From Lysobacterales bacterium (GTDB taxonomy: Bacteria > Pseudomonadota > Gammaproteobacteria > Xanthomonadales > Rhodanobacteraceae), in assembly GCA_014338185.1 (NCBI GenBank), contig QUBV01000022.1, positions 1-41,013 on the forward strand: 41,013 bases of DNA. The letters are read 5' to 3'. Below the pieces are notes generated by a model, which saw nothing but the letters and a program-made list of their open reading frames with translations, was not told the origin of the DNA and did no database searches. The translations under genes and the position numbers were made by a program. Shown here piece after piece: positions 26,169-33,474 of the stretch (its first letter is position 1; the number at the start of each line of letters is the position of its first letter).

Positions 26169-26232
26169 GGGTTCCTCGCTGCGGCAGGCCGGCCGCCACA
26201 TGATAGGCGAAGCCGCGCGCGGCCGTGTGTGC

Positions 26233-27081
26233 TCAGGTCGCCGCCAGCAGGCTCGGGTCGAGCTCGCCCTCGAACACGAACGCCGCCGGCCCGCTCATCG
26301 CCAGCGGCGCGCCCTCGCCATCCCAGTGGATGTCGAGCACGCCGCCGGGCAGGCGCACACTCACCAGCGCATCCACACGCCCGCGCCGACGCAGGATCGC
26401 GACCGCGGCGCAGGCGCCGCTGCCGCAGGCGAGCGTCTCGCCCACGCCACGCTCCCACACCCGCAGCGCGATCGCATCGCGTGCGAGCACCTGGGCGAAG
26501 CCGACGTTGCAGCGCCGCGGGAACAGCGGCGCGTGCTCGATCAGCGGTCCCAGCCCGGCCACCGGCGCCGCGGCGATGTCGGCAACCTCGACCAGCGCAT
26601 GCGGATTACCCATCGACACCGCGCCGATGTCCACGTGCTGGCCACCCAGGTCGAGCCGGTAGCTGTCGGCCGCGCTCGCCACCCGCAGCGGGATCGCCGC
26701 GGGCGAAAAGCACGGCACGCCCATGTCGGCGCGCACGCGGCCATCGGCCAGCAGTTCGACCGCGACCACGCCCGCGGGCCCTTGCAACTGCACGCGGCCG
26801 ACGCCGACCAGTCCGGCGCGCGCCAGCCACATCGCGACGCAGCGCAGGCCGTTGCCGCACTGTCCCGCGGGCGAGCCGTCCGCGTTCCAGATGCCGTATG
26901 CATACGCGCAGCCGGGGTGGGTGGCGGTCTCGATCGTGAGCAACTGGTCGAAGCCGATGCCGCGGTGGCGATCGGCCAGGCCTTGCATCTGGCGCGCCGA
27001 CAGCCCCAGCGGCGCGCCGCGGCAATCGACCACGACGAAGTCGTTGCCGATACCGTGCATCTTGGCAAAGCGCAGGCCCAT
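26233..27081 (-). CDS. dapF: Diaminopimelate epimerase
   Basis: DapF converts LL- to meso-diaminopimelate for lysine and peptidoglycan synthesis. The 282-residue protein starts MGLRFAKMHGIGNDF, and the two catalytic cysteines are C75 in GQCGNGLRC and C219 in ACGSGAC; the MGNPH segment is also present. Length and spacing are normal for the family. It follows lptM with five bases between, a layout also seen in enterobacteria (yifL-dapF-yigA-xerC). The gap to DUF484 is 64 bases. The start at ATG 27081 aligns with the family; upstream in-frame sequence is not family-like. Confidence 0.97.
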   Translation of the reverse strand: MGLRFAKMHGIGNDFVVVDCRGAPLGLSARQMQGLADRHRGIGFDQLLTIETATHPGCAYAYGIWNADGSPAGQCGNGLRCVAMWLARAGLVGVGRVQLQGPAGVVAVELLADGRVRADMGVPCFSPAAIPLRVASAADSYRLDLGGQHVDIGAVSMGNPHALVEVADIAAAPVAGLGPLIEHAPLFPRRCNVGFAQVLARDAIALRVWERGVGETLACGSGACAAVAILRRRGRVDALVSVRLPGGVLDIHWDGEGAPLAMSGPAAFVFEGELDPSLLAAT

Positions 27082-27086
27082 GCGCG

Positions 27087-27212
27087 TCAGCGCGCGGCGG
27101 CGGCGGCCGGCTCGGCCCCGGGACGCACCAGCGGCCCCTTGTTGCCACAGGCCGCGAGCAGCAGCGCACCGGTCACGACCACGGCAAGCAGGCGGGCGAT
27201 GCGGATGGGCAT
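27087..27212 (-). CDS. lptM: LptM-like small lipoprotein
   Basis: The 41-residue product has a signal peptide with a lipobox LLAAC (Cys22), followed directly by GNKGPLVRP, the CGxKGPL motif of the LptM/YifL family. LptM helps the LptDE translocon mature in the outer membrane; that role is known for E. coli and is inferred here. The mature lipoprotein is only about 20 residues, with an Ala-rich end. The start is ATG 27212. It is the first gene of the dapF run and lies divergent from the next plus-strand gene across 71 bases, which should hold promoters for both sides. Confidence 0.9.
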   Translation of the reverse strand: MPIRIARLLAVVVTGALLLAACGNKGPLVRPGAEPAAAAAR

Positions 27213-27283
27213 GGGCGGGTCCGGCGCGGAGAGACCGCGGCAGTATACCGACCCGCACGCGGCCGACGGGCTATGCTTGCGCC

Positions 27284-27970
27284 ATGTCGATGTGGCCATT
27301 CGTGATCGCGTGTTACCTCGTCGCGGGCGTGTTTGCGCTGGGCATGCTCGGCCAGCTCGTGGCCAGCCGCCGCCGCTGGCGCATGCGGCGCCGCCTCGGC
27401 GCGGGCCATCGCCTGCTGTGGGCCGCGCTGCTGGGCCTGTGCGCGGCGCTGGCCGCGCTCGTGGGCAGCGCGGTGCTCGGCTACCAGCGCCTCACGGCCG
27501 AGGCTGCGGTGGCCGTGATCGAAGCGCACGCGATCGCGCCGCAGCGCTGGGCGGTGAGCGTGACCACGCCCGCGGGCGCGCGCCACGAAGTCGAACTGGG
27601 CGGCGACCAGTGGCAGCTCGACGCCCGCGTGATCAAGTGGAAGCCGGGCGCGATCCTCGCCGGCGCGCCAGCGCTGTACCAGCTCGACCGCATCGGCGGG
27701 CGCTATGCCGATATCGCGCGCGAACGCGAGGCGCCGCGCAGCGTGTTCGCACTGTCCACGCCGCACGCGCTGGACCTGTGGCAGCTCACCCGGCGCTTCC
27801 CGCGCTGGCTGGCCTGGGTCGATGCCGACTACGGCAGCAGCGCCTACCTGCCGCTGGTCGACGCGGGCCGCTACGAGGTGAGCCTTGCGGCGGCCGGTGG
27901 CCTCGTGGCGCGCCCGGCCGATCCGGCCACCGCGCAGGCACTGCGCCTGCGCGGCTGGCACAGGCCATGA
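27284..27970 (+). CDS. Uncharacterised two-TM membrane protein
   Basis: I do not recognise a named family in this 228-residue protein. It has two N-terminal transmembrane helices, at about 5-25 and 45-66, joined by a very Arg-rich loop (RRRWRMRRRLG), then an extracytoplasmic or cytoplasmic domain of about 160 residues that is beta-rich (WAVSVTTPAGARHEVELGGDQWQLDARVIKW) and includes YGSSAYLPLVDAGRYEVSL. Similar proteins occur in xanthomonads, some loosely named as efflux-related without evidence that I know. A TATGCT-like -10 element lies just upstream. Its stop overlaps the start of the DUF454 gene by four bases (ATGA), so they are coupled. Confidence 0.8.
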   Translation: MSMWPFVIACYLVAGVFALGMLGQLVASRRRWRMRRRLGAGHRLLWAALLGLCAALAALVGSAVLGYQRLTAEAAVAVIEAHAIAPQRWAVSVTTPAGARHEVELGGDQWQLDARVIKWKPGAILAGAPALYQLDRIGGRYADIAREREAPRSVFALSTPHALDLWQLTRRFPRWLAWVDADYGSSAYLPLVDAGRYEVSLAAAGGLVARPADPATAQALRLRGWHRP

Positions 27971-28371
27971 ACAGCCCACCCACCGCGCCGCGCTCGCGCC
28001 TGCGCTGGGCCTGGTCGCTGCTGGCCTGGGTCGCGCTTGGCCTGGCCCTGCTCGGCGTGATCCTGCCCGGGCTGCCGACCGTGCCGTTCGTGCTGCTGTC
28101 GGCATTCGCGGCCGCACGCGGATCGACCCGGCTGCACGCGCGCCTGCTGGCCGACCCACGCATGGGTCCGATCATCCGCGACTGGCAACAGCATGGCACC
28201 GTGGCACGGCGCACCAAATGGACCGCGCTCGCGACCATGGTGCTGAGCGGGGTGCTGCTGGTGCTGTTCACGCCGCCGCTGGCGGCGGGCAGTGGCATCG
28301 TGATCATGACGATCACCGCCACCTGGTTGTGGTTGCGCCCCGAACCGGATCAGCCCAGCGACTTGCGATAG
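27967..28371 (+). CDS. DUF454 (YbaN) family inner-membrane protein
   Basis: The 134-residue protein shows the DUF454 pattern: a first helix with LGLALLGVILPGLPTVPFVLLSAFAAARGS, then HARLLADPRMGPIIRDWQQHGTV, then two more helices (TKWTALATMVLSGVLLVLF and GSGIVIMTITATWLWLRP). The family's function is not known. It is translationally coupled to the two-TM protein before it. Its last 22 bases overlap the 3' end of the convergent GNAT gene, so the two stop codons lie inside each other's coding regions. Confidence 0.88.
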   Translation: MNSPPTAPRSRLRWAWSLLAWVALGLALLGVILPGLPTVPFVLLSAFAAARGSTRLHARLLADPRMGPIIRDWQQHGTVARRTKWTALATMVLSGVLLVLFTPPLAAGSGIVIMTITATWLWLRPEPDQPSDLR

Positions 28372-28898
28372 CGCAGCGCGTCGGCGCCATCCTCGTAGTA
28401 GGCCGCGCGCATGCCGCAGCGCTGATAGCCCAGGCGCTCGTACAGGCGCTGTGCGGCGCCGTTGTCGCAGCGCACCTCCAGCGTGACCGCGCCCACGCCG
28501 CGCCGCCGCGCCGCGCGTTCGGCCGCGCGCAGCAGGCGCTCGCCGATGCCGCGGCCGCGCTGGCCGCTGGCCACCGCGAGCGAATACAGCCGGCCGCTGC
28601 GCGCGCCGCGCCGGAACAGCAACAGCAGCGCACCGACCACGCGTCGACCGTGGATCGCGCGCAGCACGCCCGCACCGAGGCTTTCCAGGTGATGGCGCCA
28701 CTGCCGCCGGCTGATGCGATCGCCCTGGAAGGCGGCATCCTCGAGCGCGACGATCGCATCGAGGTCGTTGGCGGTGGCACGCCGCACGTGCACCCCGGCC
28801 GGACCGGCGTCGCTGGCGAAGATGGAGGACACGGCGGCACGCACGGCGCGCAGCCTAGTGGCGCGGCGCCGGCGCCGCAACGCGCGGCCACGGTGCAT
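28350..28898 (-). CDS. GNAT family N-acetyltransferase (RimI-like)
   Basis: The product has a single GNAT domain: VRRATANDLDAIVALEDAAF at the start, ARSGRLYSLAVASGQRGRGIGERLL with the acetyl-CoA-binding Q/RxxGxG/A motif, then LEVRCDNGAAQRLYERLGYQ and YYEDGADALRYRKSL at the end. The last parts resemble the GNAT half of GNAT/peptidase C39 proteins that sit beside RimK-family ligases in pseudomonads; here no C39 peptidase domain follows. The start is unsure: ATG 28898 is used, but the first 22 residues are Arg-rich and GTG 28832 may be the true start. It is divergent from the RimK-like gene, and its 3' end overlaps the DUF454 gene by 22 bases. Confidence 0.88.
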   Translation of the reverse strand: MHRGRALRRRRRATRLRAVRAAVSSIFASDAGPAGVHVRRATANDLDAIVALEDAAFQGDRISRRQWRHHLESLGAGVLRAIHGRRVVGALLLLFRRGARSGRLYSLAVASGQRGRGIGERLLRAAERAARRRGVGAVTLEVRCDNGAAQRLYERLGYQRCGMRAAYYEDGADALRYRKSLG

Positions 28899-29001
28899 TC
28901 ATTGCCGCTTCATCGGCGCAACGCGGCGCTTGTGGCACACTGCGCGCCGCGCAACGGCCGCGCAGCCATTCCCGGCCATCCACACCGCTGCGCCACGTCG
29001 C

Positions 29002-30486
29002 ATGAGCCGGCTCGTCATCGTTGTCGAAAAAGCCTCGGACTGGGGCTCGTACTACCCTTCCGACAACGTGGTGACCGCGCAGGACTACCTGCGCGAGCCG
29101 CTCGGCGGCGAGGATGAGCGCGTGCAGGTCATCAACCTGTGCCGCAACTACAAGTACCTGGGCACCGGCTACTACGTGTCGCTGCTGGCCGAGGCGCGCG
29201 GACACAAGGTGATCCCGTCGGTGCGCACGATCAACGACTTGCGCCGGCGCTCGCTGTATGGCCTGGACATCGAGGACCTCAACGCCAAGCTGGGCAATTT
29301 CCTGCCCGCGGGCGGCCGCGACACCACCGACCTCGGCATCCTGGTCTACTTCGGCGAGACCTCCTATCCCGCGCTGGCCGACCTCGCGCGCCAGGTGTTC
29401 GAGCTGTTCCCGTGCCCGATCCTGCGCCTGGAGTTCGAGCGCGAGCGGGTCTGGCAGATCGTCGCGATCAAGCCCACCGGCCTGCACACGCTGTCGGACC
29501 AGCAGGAAGACGCCTTCGCGCAGGCGCTGGACCAGTTCTCCAAGAAGCTGTGGCGCAAGCCGCGCGCACGGCGCAAGTTCCGCTACGACCTGGCCATGCT
29601 GGTCGACCCGCAGGAGACGATGCCACCCTCGAACAAGCGCGCGCTCAAGGCCTTCGCCGAAGCGGGCGCCGAGCTCGGCATCGACGTCGACACCATCACG
29701 CGCAACGACTACGCGCGCCTGGCCGAGTACGACGCGCTGTTCATCCGCGCCACCACCGCGCTCGACAACCCCACCTACCGCTTCGCCAACAAGGCCGAGA
29801 AGGAGGACATGGTCGTCATCGACGACCCCGGCTCGATCCTCAAGTGCACCAACAAGATCTACCTGCACGACCTGCTGCGCTCGCGCAAGCTGGCCACGCC
29901 GCGCACCGAGATCCTGTACCGCGACGACGCCAAGCGCATCGCCGAGCTGCCCGGGCTGCTCGGCTTCCCGATCGTGCTCAAGATTCCCGACGGCTCGTTC
30001 TCGCGCGGCATCGTCAAGGTCGAACACGCCGAGGCGCTCAAGCGCGCCGCCGATGACCTGTTCCAGCACACCGCGCTGGTACTCGCGCAGGAGTTCATGT
30101 TCACCGACTTCGACTGGCGCATCGGCATGCTCAACCGCGAGCCGCTGTACGCCTGCAAGTACTTCATGTCGCGCGGCCACTGGCAGATCTACAACCATGC
30201 GGCCAAGGGCACGGCCAAGACCGGCGGCTTCGAGACGTTGCCGGTGCGCAGCGTGCCGGGCGAAGTGCTCAAGCTCGCGCAGAAGGCCACCGCACCGATC
30301 GGCGATGGCCTGTATGGCGTGGACCTCAAGCAGGCCGGCGAGCGACTCGTGGTGATCGAGGTCAACGACAACCCTTCGATCGACGCCGGCGTCGAGGATG
30401 CCTACCTCGGCGATGACCTGTATCGACGCATCATGGACGAGTTCCTGCGCCGCATGGAGCGCAAGCGCATGGGCCTGCGCGGCTAG
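29002..30486 (+). CDS. RimK family ATP-grasp ligase with RLAN N-terminal domain
   Basis: The 494-residue protein has an N-terminal RLAN (RimK-like ATP-grasp N-terminal) domain at about 1-155 (VVEKASDWGSYYPSDNVVTAQDYL, NLCRNYKYLGTGYYVSLLAEARGHKV) and a C-terminal ATP-grasp domain of RimK type from about 200 (IPDGSFSRGIVKVE, AQEFMFTDFDWRIGML, VIEVNDNPSIDAG with the metal-binding Glu and Asn). Such enzymes join amino acids or peptides through an acyl-phosphate using ATP. The acceptor is unknown; comparative work on ATP-grasp amidoligases has tied RLAN members to GNAT and peptidase partners and to small-peptide synthesis. Here the neighbour is a divergent GNAT. No signal peptide, so cytoplasmic. 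Confidence 0.93.
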   Translation: MSRLVIVVEKASDWGSYYPSDNVVTAQDYLREPLGGEDERVQVINLCRNYKYLGTGYYVSLLAEARGHKVIPSVRTINDLRRRSLYGLDIEDLNAKLGNFLPAGGRDTTDLGILVYFGETSYPALADLARQVFELFPCPILRLEFERERVWQIVAIKPTGLHTLSDQQEDAFAQALDQFSKKLWRKPRARRKFRYDLAMLVDPQETMPPSNKRALKAFAEAGAELGIDVDTITRNDYARLAEYDALFIRATTALDNPTYRFANKAEKEDMVVIDDPGSILKCTNKIYLHDLLRSRKLATPRTEILYRDDAKRIAELPGLLGFPIVLKIPDGSFSRGIVKVEHAEALKRAADDLFQHTALVLAQEFMFTDFDWRIGMLNREPLYACKYFMSRGHWQIYNHAAKGTAKTGGFETLPVRSVPGEVLKLAQKATAPIGDGLYGVDLKQAGERLVVIEVNDNPSIDAGVEDAYLGDDLYRRIMDEFLRRMERKRMGLRG

Positions 30487-30498
30487 CCACCGCGTGGT

Positions 30499-30512
30499 TG
30501 CACGGCCGTGCA
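30499..30512. repeat. 14-bp perfect palindrome downstream of the RimK-like gene
   Basis: TGCACGGCCGTGCA is its own reverse complement and lies 13 bases after the stop of the ligase gene. It could be an operator or transcript-end element. The remaining stretch to 30700 shows no gene or RNA that I can support. Confidence 0.35.
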
Positions 30513-30700
30513 CCGCAGGTTGGGGCCGGCCGCGGGAATCGGTCTTGTGCACTTGATCGCGCCAAGTCCACGCCCGCGCCAGACCTCGGGCGGGGCCCTG
30601 TGCGACCGAGTCACCGTGAACCACACTGCCGACGCGACCCCTCGCATCTGCGGCTGTGGACCCGATCCGGTGTCGTGCGGCGGGCCAGCCGCGGCAACGG

Positions 30701-30928
30701 TCATGGCAGAGGACCGATCCTGCCGAGCCAGGACGCGCAACCGCGCCAGGCGCAATACAGCAGGTTCGCGCCAAATGCGAGCAACAACGCCGCCCCAAGA
30801 TACGCCAGGCCGTCGACGCTGGTCAGCGCAACGTACAGGCCAGAGGCGACGAACAGGACGCCGAGCATCGCTCCCATCCACCGATAGGTTCGACCACCAC
30901 CGGCCGGCTGCTGCGAATGATGATTCAT
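30701..30928 (-). CDS. Small two-TM membrane protein
   Basis: The 75-residue product has a polar, Gly/Arg-containing N-terminus and two hydrophobic helices, at about 18-34 (MGAMLGVLFVASGLYVAL) and about 40-60 (LAYLGAALLLAFGANLLYC). I do not recognise a family. The coding call relies on the strong membrane-protein pattern in this frame and the ATG at 30928; no strong ribosome binding site is visible. The flanks (30513-30700 and 30929-31098) contain nothing else that I can support. Confidence 0.5.
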   Translation of the reverse strand: MNHHSQQPAGGGRTYRWMGAMLGVLFVASGLYVALTSVDGLAYLGAALLLAFGANLLYCAWRGCASWLGRIGPLP

Positions 30929-31098
30929 GGCATGGCCCCGGACGTGAATCAGACCACCTCGCCGCGTGACCGACCGGCCCCGCGGGGATCACCCGGTCGC
31001 GCAGGCGGCTCCGCACCGGTCGGGCCGATGCCGCCGACCCGACCCCATTCCCACAGCCACCGGCTGCATCGCGTAGTCCTGGGTGGCGAGCTTATCGC

Positions 31099-31545
31099 TC
31101 ATGACTGCCGTTGCAATGGTTCCATCGGCGCGGGACTCGCGCTTGGTGCACGCGGTGCGCGGCGCGGACGTTGCTGCACTCGCGCCTGGCGCCGCATGGC
31201 CGGCCTGCGTCGGCGCGCGGCTGCGGCCTTCAGCGCGGTGGCGAGGCCGCGACCGAGGCGCCTGCGGGCAAGCCAGGCCAGGTCCAGCAATGGCGCACCG
31301 AGCAGCCAGAACGCGGCGCTCCAGCCACCTGCACGGCTCCACCACAGGTTCGGCGCGATCAGCATGACGGCGAGCCCGGCCAGCCACCACACGTGCAGCA
31401 ACACGGGCCACGGCGCGTGCTCACGCGCTGCGTTCACCGGCTTGGCGCGCCGCTGCGGCAGCCGGTGCAGTGGCGGCAGCGTGGTGGATCGCGGCCCGCC
31501 GGTGCGGGTCGCGGTGTCGGGCAGGCTCAACGGCGCAAGCAGCAT
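31099..31545 (-). CDS. Small membrane protein with basic C-terminal tail
   Basis: The 148-residue product has a polar N-terminus of about 45 residues, two helices at about 47-65 (PVLLHVWWLAGLAVMLIAP) and 75-92 (SAAFWLLGAPLLDLAWL), and a long Arg/Ala/Pro-rich tail. I do not recognise a named family, but small membrane proteins with this WW...AP...DL pattern occur in related bacteria. The start at ATG 31545 is supported by GCGAGGA with a seven-base spacing. It lies divergent from the KefC-like gene, with about 120 bases between. Function is unknown. Confidence 0.65.
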   Translation of the reverse strand: MLLAPLSLPDTATRTGGPRSTTLPPLHRLPQRRAKPVNAAREHAPWPVLLHVWWLAGLAVMLIAPNLWWSRAGGWSAAFWLLGAPLLDLAWLARRRLGRGLATALKAAAARRRRPAMRRQARVQQRPRRAPRAPSASPAPMEPLQRQS

Positions 31546-31665
31546 GGCAAGGTCCTCGCAATCGGGGCGGCCCAGCGTGGCTCAGCCATGTCTCACCGGC
31601 TGCGATCGCCGCCCGGGGGCAGCGTGCCTGCATGCGATACTGGCGCGTCGCTGCCCGGAGCCTGC

Positions 31666-33474
31666 GTGGAAGACCACGGTTACCTGCATTACGCGCTGAT
31701 CCTGTTGCTGGCCACCGTGGTCGCGGTGCCGCTGGCCAAGCGCTGGCGCGTCGGCGCGGTGCTCGGCTACCTCGGCGCGGGGCTGCTGATCGGGCCCTCG
31801 GGCCTCAACCTCATCGGCAACGGCAAGCTCATCGCGCAGGTGTCCGAACTGGGCATCGTGCTCATGCTGTTCGTGATCGGGCTGGAGCTGAGTCCGCAGC
31901 GGTTGTGGGTGATGCGGCGCCACGTGTTCGGCGCGGGCAGTGCGCAGATGGTTTTGACCGCGTTGCTGCTGGGCGGCATCGCGCTGGCGTTCGGCCTGCA
32001 CTGGAAGGTCGCGCTGGTGATCGGATTGGGCCTGGCGCTGAGTTCGACCGCGATCGACCTGCAGTTGCTGGCCGAACGCAAGGAACTGGCCAGCCCGCAC
32101 GGACGCCTCGGCTTTGCGATGTTGCTGCTGCAGGACGTGGCCGCGATCCCGCTGCTCGCGCTCATCCCCGTGCTCGGCGCGAGCCACGCCGAATTGAGCG
32201 GCATGGATGCGCTGCTCGCTGGGTTGCGCGTGATCGCGACCATCGCGCTCGTGGGCGTGGGTGGCCGTTACCTGTTGCGGCCGATGTTTCGCGCCGCAGC
32301 GCGCCAGGGCGGCACGCCGGAGGTGTTCACCGCGACCGTGCTGCTGGTGGTGATCGGCACCGGCCTGCTGATGGAGCTGGCCGGCATCTCGATGACGCTG
32401 GGCGCATTCCTGGCGGGCGTGCTGCTGGCGGATTCGGAGTACCGCCACGAGATCGAGGCGCAGATCGAGCCGTTCCGCGGCCTGCTGCTGGGCCTGTTCT
32501 TCGTGAGCATCGGCATGGCGCTGGACCTGCGGTCCACGCTCGACCAGCCGCGCCTGGTCGGGCTGTTGCTGCTCACGCTGCTGCTGGCCAAGGGCGTGGT
32601 GCTGTTCCTCATCGCGCGCGTGGGCGTGCGGCTGGAGCGCCACCAATCGCTCGCGCTCGCGGCGCTGCTCGCACAGGGCGGCGAGTTCGGCTTCGTGGTG
32701 TTCGGGCTGGCCCGGGGCAGCGGCCTGCTCACCCCGGCGCAACACGATCTGGCCGTGCTCGTGGTCACGCTGTCGATGGCCGCCACACCGCTGCTCGTGC
32801 GCCTGGTCAGCGAACTGGCGCCGCAGCGCAAGCCGGTGCAGCCGACGCGCAACTTCGACGCCATCGATGCGCTCGCCCCGCGCGTGATCATCGGTGGCAT
32901 GGGGCGTGTCGGCCAGATCGTGGCGCGCATCCTCAACGCCAATCGCATCGCCTTCACCGCCCTGGAAGCCGACCCCGACCAGGTCGACTTCATGCGCAGC
33001 TACGGCAACACGGTGTACTTCGGCGATGCCACCCGTCTGGACCTGCTGCGCGCGGCACAGGCCGACCGCGCCGAGGTCTTCATCATCACCGCCGGCGATG
33101 TCGACACCAACCTGCGTACGGCGCGCCTGCTCAAGCGCCACTTCCCCCACCTCAAGGTGTTCGCGCGGGCGCGCAACCGCCAGCACGTGTTCAAGCTCAT
33201 GGACCTGGGCGTGGCCGGGGTGGTGCGCGAAACCTTCCATTCCAGCCTGGAGGTCGCACGCGAGGTGCTGCAGGCGCTGGGCATGGACGCGGCCGTTGCC
33301 GGCGAGCGGGTGGAGCGTTTCCGCGTCCACGATGAACAGGTGCTTGCGCAGCAGTACCTGGTGCATGACGATGCGGCGGCGTTGCTGCAGACTTCGCAGG
33401 AAGCACGCGAGGAGCTCATGCAGTTGTTTGCCGCGGACATGGATGGGGGCGATGTCGATGACACACGGCGCTGA
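31666..33474 (+). CDS. KefC-like monovalent cation:proton antiporter (CPA2) with RCK domain
   Basis: The 602-residue protein has about 12 transmembrane segments (LHYALILLLATVVAVPLA at the start, SELGIVLMLFVIGLELSP, GLALSSTAIDLQLL, LLLQDVAAIPLLAL, GAFLAGVLLADSEYRHEIE) and a cytoplasmic TrkA-N/RCK domain from about 405 (VIIGGMGRVGQIVARIL, with the Rossmann GxGxxG, and YFGDATRLDLLRAA). It is of the KefB/KefC type, moving K+ out in exchange for H+, possibly gated by glutathione adducts. The start at GTG 31666 has GGAG six bases upstream and gives MEDHGYLHYAL-like sequence normal for the family; ATG 31588 would add 26 non-family residues. Its end overlaps the DprE1-like gene by 23 bases. Confidence 0.94.
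   Translation: MEDHGYLHYALILLLATVVAVPLAKRWRVGAVLGYLGAGLLIGPSGLNLIGNGKLIAQVSELGIVLMLFVIGLELSPQRLWVMRRHVFGAGSAQMVLTALLLGGIALAFGLHWKVALVIGLGLALSSTAIDLQLLAERKELASPHGRLGFAMLLLQDVAAIPLLALIPVLGASHAELSGMDALLAGLRVIATIALVGVGGRYLLRPMFRAAARQGGTPEVFTATVLLVVIGTGLLMELAGISMTLGAFLAGVLLADSEYRHEIEAQIEPFRGLLLGLFFVSIGMALDLRSTLDQPRLVGLLLLTLLLAKGVVLFLIARVGVRLERHQSLALAALLAQGGEFGFVVFGLARGSGLLTPAQHDLAVLVVTLSMAATPLLVRLVSELAPQRKPVQPTRNFDAIDALAPRVIIGGMGRVGQIVARILNANRIAFTALEADPDQVDFMRSYGNTVYFGDATRLDLLRAAQADRAEVFIITAGDVDTNLRTARLLKRHFPHLKVFARARNRQHVFKLMDLGVAGVVRETFHSSLEVAREVLQALGMDAAVAGERVERFRVHDEQVLAQQYLVHDDAAALLQTSQEAREELMQLFAADMDGGDVDDTRR

Noticed and set aside
28855-30798. 647-codon minus-strand open frame over the RimK-like gene
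   Set aside because: It is a shadow of the ligase gene; no domain is visible.
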